Of a stretch of DNA of 64,000 nucleotides, positions 58,645-64,000 are shown one piece after another. This DNA is from Arabidopsis thaliana (taxonomy: Eukaryota > Streptophyta > Magnoliopsida > Brassicales > Brassicaceae), in the NCBI RefSeq assembly GCF_000001735.4, contig NC_003070.9:15671971-15735970 (forward strand). Reading direction: 5' to 3'. A program made the translations under genes and the position numbers. Under the pieces are notes generated by a model. The model saw nothing but the letters and a program-made list of their open reading frames with translations, was not told the origin of the DNA and made no database searches. The stretch's first letter is position 1. The number at the start of each line of letters is the position of its first letter.

Positions 58645-58716
58645 TATCAGAGCCAAGTTTCGATCTTGGGACCTGTGGGTTATGGGCCCACCACGCTTCC
58701 GCTGCGCCACTCTGAT
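58645..58716 (-). tRNA. initiator tRNA-Met (CAT)
   Basis: The 72-nt gene folds as a full cloverleaf. The acceptor arms are ATCAGAG and CTCTGAT with a trailing A, the A box is TGGCGCAGCGG, the anticodon arm is GTGGG-CCCATAA-CCCAC, and the T arm is CCAAG-ATCGAAA-CTTGG with the AUCGAAA loop typical of plant initiators. The anticodon CAT is at 58682-58684. Compared with the common plant sequence as I remember it, one T-stem pair is changed from G-C to A-T on both sides, so pairing is kept. It starts translation; whether this copy in a transposon-rich region is expressed is unknown. Confidence 0.95.
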
Positions 58717-59639
58717 CTACTTGGCAAGATTGTAAATATGAAATCTATAATCGTAATTCAACATATATTTAAGGACTGTTATAACATTTCTGTTTCTATT
58801 TTAGAAGATTAATTTTAGTATTTTACATACTTTCTTATTTTTAAGATACATGCATATTTAAAAACATATGACATTTGCCTAAAATATTTTTGATCTTGCT
58901 AATCCGGAGAAAGCAAAATAAATCAAGAGATTGCTATGCCTTTAGAGAGGTTTATTTTAAGATCTTTGAGAAAAAAACCATCAAAACAGAGAGAATAGAT
59001 AAGAGATCTAGATATGTAGTCAAATACCAAACCTGCATTCCTCCAGAAGTAGCTTATATGTTACTTCAACGAAACATCCATCAAGTTAAAGATTCAACCG
59101 ACTGGAACGTTAATTGCATATATCTATACCTAATTAAACACTCACCAAAAAGAGAATGTAGTGTGGCGCATTGCATAGTTTTTTATTGCAAGGAATGTAT
59201 GTAGTCTCGCTGATTGGTATAGGTAAGATATAATAATCATTTCATGGGAGTGGTAAATTGCATTCATTATACATTGTAATAATCAGTTCATGGGAGTTGG
59301 TGGGAATAGAAGACACCTTAAGGACTTAAGTATTAGTGGAAACAATGTAGGTTCAAATACCTAAAGAAGGCATTGTACATGAACATAAGTTTATATCATT
59401 GATCACTTGATTTCTGGTGTCCAACTTTTCTTCACAAAGCAGAGGATAATCCAATGTTATGCGAATAAACGAGCGCAAAGAAAAATGTGAAAGAGATTTT
59501 TTTTTTTGTTATAACAAAGAAACTTAACAATAAAGCATTAAACTAACGGTGGAAACTTAAAAAACCATGTTAGTATAAGAAACCTCAAGAATACAAACAT
59601 CCGTTAAGTATCAGATATAAGTATAATCAAATACTTATT
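58717..59639. other. non-coding stretch with one unrecognised ORF
   Basis: A 109-codon frame (58875-59204, plus) is present, Lys/Arg-rich at the start and Cys-rich at the end, with no motif I recognise and no clear leader. A short duplicated block ATAATCA(T/G)TTCATGGGAGT lies near 59230 and 59280. Nothing firm can be called. Confidence 0.3.
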
Positions 59640-59733
59640 GTCTTTGAGAAGCAATAAGAAGCTTGGTTAGTGTTTTGGAGTCAAATATGACTAGATGTCA
59701 TGTATATGATTAAGTATAAGAACTAGAACCGCA
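59640..59733. repeat. centromeric satellite, half monomer
   Basis: Contains TTTGAGAAGCAATAAGAAGC, GTGTTTTGGAGTCAAATATG and ACTAGATGTCATGT in the same orientation as 17967-18794. It stops at AGAACCGCA, where CACTA C begins. Confidence 0.92.
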
Positions 59734-62700
59734 CACTACAAAAAAGTCTCCATTGATAGCATTACGGCATAACACGGTTTACTGAACTGCTATTAAGGTT
59801 TACCTGTAATTTTTGTATTCATATGATAGCATTTTAGTGACGCTAAGAAATAGTAATTAATACTATATCAATTTGCTTATACTATGAAAATGTTTTCATT
59901 AAGCGGGAAATAAAATCATTTAGTCCGCCTAATATCTGTCTGAATACTTAGTCAATTTCACACAATATCACTTATTTTGCCCCAATTTCTCGAAAACCCT
60001 AGTACCAACTATCTCTCGTCAATCTCTCTCAATCCGACAATTCGCCGTGATTACTCTCTTCTCCGCCGTCCTTGAAGGTAGCCGCAAGACCAAACCTACC
60101 GTCGACCCTATTTATGTCGTTCTCTTCCCGTGTTGAGCTCCAATCGAAGGCATGTGTGGCTGAATCTATAGATCTCTTTCTTTCTTTAATCTGCCTTGTT
60201 TTCTTTTAGATTTTGTGAATCTCGACAACATATGTGTTTGATTTTGGTTTCTTAAAGTCTGGATTAAAGGATTTCACTGATTCGATTCGTCACTTTTTTC
60301 CTTTCGCATGTCTTTGTTCTTTGCGATGGATTAAAGTTTTGCTGCAATCTATCTATTGGTTTGGTTTGCTTTAGGCGTAGCTAGATAGATAGGAAGTAAT
60401 AGGTTGCTTTCAAGATTGAAATTTGTTGGTTTGATGTCTGAAATTTGTGAGATTGAGACAAGATTTGCTTCTGTTATTGTCTAACACAATTGGTTGGTCT
60501 AGTAAGTTCACAATGTCATTTTGCATGTCCTTGTTCTTTGCGATGCTACAATCTAAGTATTTGGTTGCTTCCAAGATTGGTATTTGTTGGTTTGCTTTAG
60601 GCGTAGCTAGATAGATATGAAGTATTTGGTCTAAAATTTTGTAAACTAAGACAAGTATTGCTTATGTTATTGTCTGACACAATTGGTTGGTTTAGGAAGT
60701 TCTAAATCAAACACATGACACTTGATATACTGATTATGTAATTTTGTTTTGCAAGTTTTGGTGCTTGAAATAATGGGAATTTGGAGCTGATCTTAGTCTC
60801 TTCTCACACGACAGGTTTGTACCATCTTCTCCTCACTCTTGTACATTACTGTGGGTTTTGTCTGCTTTGTGTTATTTATAATTGTTTGATTTGTTACAAT
60901 TATGTTGATTGTGTTTGACGCAGTTTATTGATCTGTTCTAAGATCAATTCACATTGGTTGTTTGATTGAGTTCATATATGAGTTTGTTTTATATATTTGC
61001 TAATAGGTATGAATATAAATGGCTTTTATGATGTCTAAAGAGTATTTTATTAAATCTGAAATTGTTTTTATGGTACTATATAAAGGTTTCAAAACACTGT
61101 TATAATATATAATGATTGACAAGGACTGGGTGCACCTCTGTAGGTTAGTTTTTTTATTTATAAGCTCTGTAATTAGGATTTTTTTTTATTTTTTTTTTTT
61201 AATTTCCCTTTTGACTCTTTGTTAAAGAGTTGATTTAGTAAATGAGAGAGGAGCTACAAATTTTGTCTGAAATGTGGCTGCGGCGATGGGAGACATTGAT
61301 ATGATTGTCTGTCCTTGCATTGATTGCCGTAACATAGATCATCACTCAGGCAGTGTTGTAGTTGCTCATCTGGTAACAAGGAGAATGGACGAGGCTTACA
61401 AGATGCGGTAGTTTGGTATCATCATGGAGAATTGATACCAATGGCTGAATGTGAAAGCAATCACAATCAGTGGAATGATGAGATTGTCGGGTTATATGAA
61501 GCTGCTGAGTTTGTGGATGAGGAGTTTGCTTGAAACTTGAGATTGCAGAGGGTGATGACAAGAAAGAACATGACTTCCTTGCAAAGATTGCAGATGTTGA
61601 AACGCCATTATATCCAACTTGTGTTAATCACATCAAGCTGTCTGCTATAGTATCCTTATTCAGACTTAAGACAAAGAATGGCTTGTCTGACAAGAGCTTC
61701 AATGAGCTGATGGAGACATTGCCGGAGATGCTACTAGAGGATAATGTCTTACACACCTCACTATATGAGGTGAAGAGATTTTTGAGATCCTTTGATATGG
61801 GTTACCAGAACATTCATTCGTGTGTTAATGATTGCTGCTTATTCAGAAATAAGTACAAGCTGCTTGAGAACTGTCCTAAATGCAATGCTTCAAGATGGAA
61901 GGCTAACATGCACACTAGTGAATTAAAGAAAGGAGTCCCTCAGAAAGTATTGCGGTATTTTCCAATAATTCCAAGACTTAAAAGGATGTTTAGGTCTGAG
62001 CAAATGGCTAAGGATCTAAGGTGGCATTTTAGTAACAAGAGCGACGATGGAAAACTCCATCACCCTGTTGATTCAGTCACATGGGATCAGATGAACAACA
62101 AATACCCATCATTTGCAGCAAAAGAAATGAATATGAGGCTTGGACTTTCTACTGATGGATTTAATCCATTCAATATGAAGAATACAAGGTACAGTTGTTG
62201 GCCTGTTTTGCTTGTAAACTACAATATGCCACCAGACTTATGCATGAAGAAGGAGAACATTATACTTACCTTGTTAATTCCTGGTCTTCAGCAGTCGGGC
62301 AACAGTATTGATGTTTATTAGAGCCACTCATAGAGGATCTATGCCAGCTATGGAATTATGGTGAGTTAACATATGACGCCTATAATAAAACGCTTTTTAC
62401 TCTTAAGGCAATGCTCCTATGGACGATAAGTGATTTTCCTGCTTATGGGAATCTTGTTGGCTGCAAAGTAAAGGGTAAAATGGGCTGTCCTTTATGTGGG
62501 AAAAATACAGATTCTAGGTGCTTGAAGTTTAGCAGAAAACATGTGTATATGAGCCACAGAAAAGGTCTTCCACCATCACATACCTATAGGGGAAAGAAGT
62601 CATGGTTTGATGGACAAGCTGAACACGGGAGAAAGAGAAGGATATTTAGTAGTCACGACATTTTTCAAAACCTGAAAATTTTCAAAAACACTTTTGGAAA

Positions 62701-63698
62701 TCTAAAACAAGCTGCAAGAAAGAGAAAACAGAAGGAAATTTCTAGATTAGACTCTGACAGTGACGATCTGTCTAGTGAGTTAGAAGAAGAAGAAGAAGTA
62801 AAAGTTGATGAGGAGGAGTTATCTAGAAAAAGGTCAATTTTATTCAAGCTACCTTATTGGGAGGAACTCCCTGTAAGACATAACCTAGATGTAATGCATG
62901 TGGAGAGAAACGTGGCAGCGAGTATTGTATTAACTTTGTTGCAATGTGGAAAATCAAAAGATGGTCTTAATGCTCGTAAAGATTTGGAGGATCTTGGTAT
63001 TAGGAAGGAATTGCACCCTAAAATCAGAGGGAAAAGAACATACTTACATGCAGTAGTTTGGTCGTTATCAAAGGCTGAGAAGAAGATTTTTTGTAGGTGA
63101 CTTTTTGATTTCAAAGGCCCAGATGGGTACTGCTCCAACATATGCAGAGGAGTATCACTAGAAGAAGGTAAGATCACCGGATTGAAATCACATGATTATC
63201 ATGTGTTAATGCAGCAGCTTCTTCCCATTGCACTTAGAGGTTTCCTACCTAAAGGTGTCCTAGGGTAACAATTGTACGCTTATGTGTGGTTTTAACAAGT
63301 TGTGTCAACGAGTAATTGATAGGGAGCAAATATTGCTAATGGAGGCTGAGATTATAGAAACTCTCTGCGTGTTTGAAAGATATTTCCCTCCAAGTTTCTT
63401 TGATATAAAGGTACACTTGACGGTTCATCTAGGAAGGGAAGCTTGACTAGGAGGACCGGTTCATTTTAGATGGATGTATCCGTTCGAGAGGTACCTGAAA
63501 GTAGTAAAAGATTTTGTCAGAAACACTGCAAGACCAGAGGGGTTCCTTGCTGAGTGTTATCTAGCTGAAGAATGCATTCAGTTTTGCAATGAATTTTTGA
63601 AAAAGACGACAAAATTTCAAGAGACGGTGGACATAAACATTGAATATGAGAACAACTCTATTCTTGAGGGGCGTCCAATAACTGCACGCAAAGGAAGT
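59734..63698 (+). mobile_element. CACTA element C, left part
   Basis: It begins CACTACAAAAAAGTC exactly in the satellite, preceded by gca. GATAGCATT words follow just inside (59754 and 59823). It contains a TnpD-like gene and is cut at 63699 by an R-family LTR. Its TnpA side and right end are not in the window. 59840-61285 is leader and intron-like DNA with a CT-rich, CCGCCG-containing stretch near 60050 and no ORF. Confidence 0.85.
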
Positions 63699-63701
63699 TG
63701 A
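61286..63701 (+). pseudogene. TnpD-like CACTA transposase (Transposase_21) with DUF4218
   Basis: The reading starts MGDIDMIVCPCIDCRN (61286), the transposase-associated domain. Frameshifts follow near 61405 and 61528. Then comes the TnpD core: AIVSLFRLKTKNGLSDKSF, VKRFLRSFDMGYQNIHSC, CPKCNASRW, LRWHFSNKSDDGKLHHPVDS and GLSTDGFNPFNMKNTRYSCW up to about 62250. After a frame change near 62260-62320 it continues FPAYGNLVGCKVKGKMGCPL, an acidic Glu/Asp run (about 62780-62815) and LPVRHNLDVMHVERNVAAS. From about 63105 the DUF4218-type segment is split over three frames (SHDYHVLMQQLLPIALRGF; MEAEIIETLCVFERYFPP-like; MYPFERYLKVVKDFVRN). It would catalyse transposition; here it is disabled and its end is lost to an LTR. 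Confidence 0.85.
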
Positions 63702-64000
63702 TATGGTTCAAATTACCTAGAACTACTCTATCAAATAAGAGATCAATTGCAGTATTTTAGGATCAATTCACGGAGTTCTTTTGTTCAAACAATGAGTTAA
63801 ATACCGAGATTAAGCTAGCAGGGTAGTAGTAAAAATAAAAGAGAACAAAGTAAAAAAACAGCAGATTGATTGTGTTGTAAACGATTTAATAAAGAGCTAG
63901 GAACAGGGTATTCTCAGGAAACTATTGATTAGTAGATCTAATGAAAGCTAGGTTGTTATCGAACCATTCTTAAACTCAAACTCTAATTATGGAATAACAG
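63699..64000 (-). mobile_element. R-family LTR, reverse orientation, partial
   Basis: It starts TGATATGG at 63699 and continues as the inverse of the R LTR 3' half (CAAATAAGAGATCAATTG; GGGTATTCTCAGGAAACTAT; TAGGTTGTTATCGAACCATT). It is more diverged than the copies at 20-47 kb and runs past the right edge, so its type (solo or full) cannot be told. Confidence 0.75.

Noticed and set aside
58875..59204. 109-codon ORF as a gene
   Set aside because: No recognisable domain, no codon or splice support and transposon-rich surroundings; left as unresolved.

Overview
The window looks like plant nuclear DNA from within or beside a centromere of an Arabidopsis-type Brassicaceae species. Two blocks of a 178-bp tandem satellite (17967-18794 and 59640-59733) match my memory of the Arabidopsis CEN180/pAL1 centromere repeat. 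Most of the rest is nested transposable elements, with several Athila-type LTRs and three CACTA (En/Spm) elements. The satellite seems closer to lyrata/halleri/arenosa repeats than to A. thaliana, but that is recollection, not an alignment. I see no intact single-copy protein gene. Host-derived sequence is limited to an initiator tRNA-Met gene, a three-exon proline-transporter (ProT) pseudogene and a short leucine-rich-repeat fragment.

Left part (1-17966). 1-2441 is the 3' end of a Ty3/gypsy element with an accessory ORF on the antisense strand and a 519-bp 3' LTR. It lies against half of a long-inverted-repeat element whose other copy is at 57.6 kb. 3.9-13.2 kb is CACTA element A, with a TnpA-like gene (three repeats of a TNP1-type domain). 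It is broken by a truncated Athila LTR (4280-5590) and by a complete hAT element (8612-13148, TSD ataataac). A solo Athila LTR (10223-11820, TSD tccac) splits the hAT transposase gene. 13.2-17.97 kb is CACTA element B, with a second decayed TnpA-like gene, the LRR fragment, a dense AAATCTGT motif array and a terminus lying directly in the satellite.

Middle part (18795-48110). This is at least five nested layers of LTR retrotransposons. An Athila-related family, here called R, supplies the outer layers. An R element without pol (20960-25922) sits in another R LTR. A chromovirus-like pol fragment (26456-29759) is split by a solo LTR (28006-29660, TSD acgta). A further R LTR (29760-46167) holds a gag-protease LTR element (29982-45209, TSD tgacg). 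That element holds an Athila element (31990-43067, TSD gtgtg) which keeps gag-protease and the ATHILA ORF but lacks reverse transcriptase and integrase. 46168-48110 is a patchwork of recombined R pieces ending in the ProT pseudogene.

Right part (48111-64000). After the ProT pseudogene come a small AT-rich tandem repeat and a 5'-truncated Ty1/copia element (49740-57070). The copia element carries a complete hAT element (52666-55797, TSD acagtgcc) whose three-exon, 679-aa transposase has no visible lesion; it is the best candidate here for an active transposon. Then come the long-TIR element (57625-58255), the tRNA-iMet gene (58645-58716), a half satellite monomer, and CACTA element C (from 59734) with a frameshifted TnpD-like gene. 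An R-family LTR in reverse orientation cuts C at 63699.

The insertion order is readable because most junctions keep their target-site duplications. The most unusual points are two CACTA ends at the same phase of the satellite with the same gca duplication, an insertion junction that recurs 20 kb away, and hairpin-forming TCGA-core modules shared by different Athila-like LTR families.
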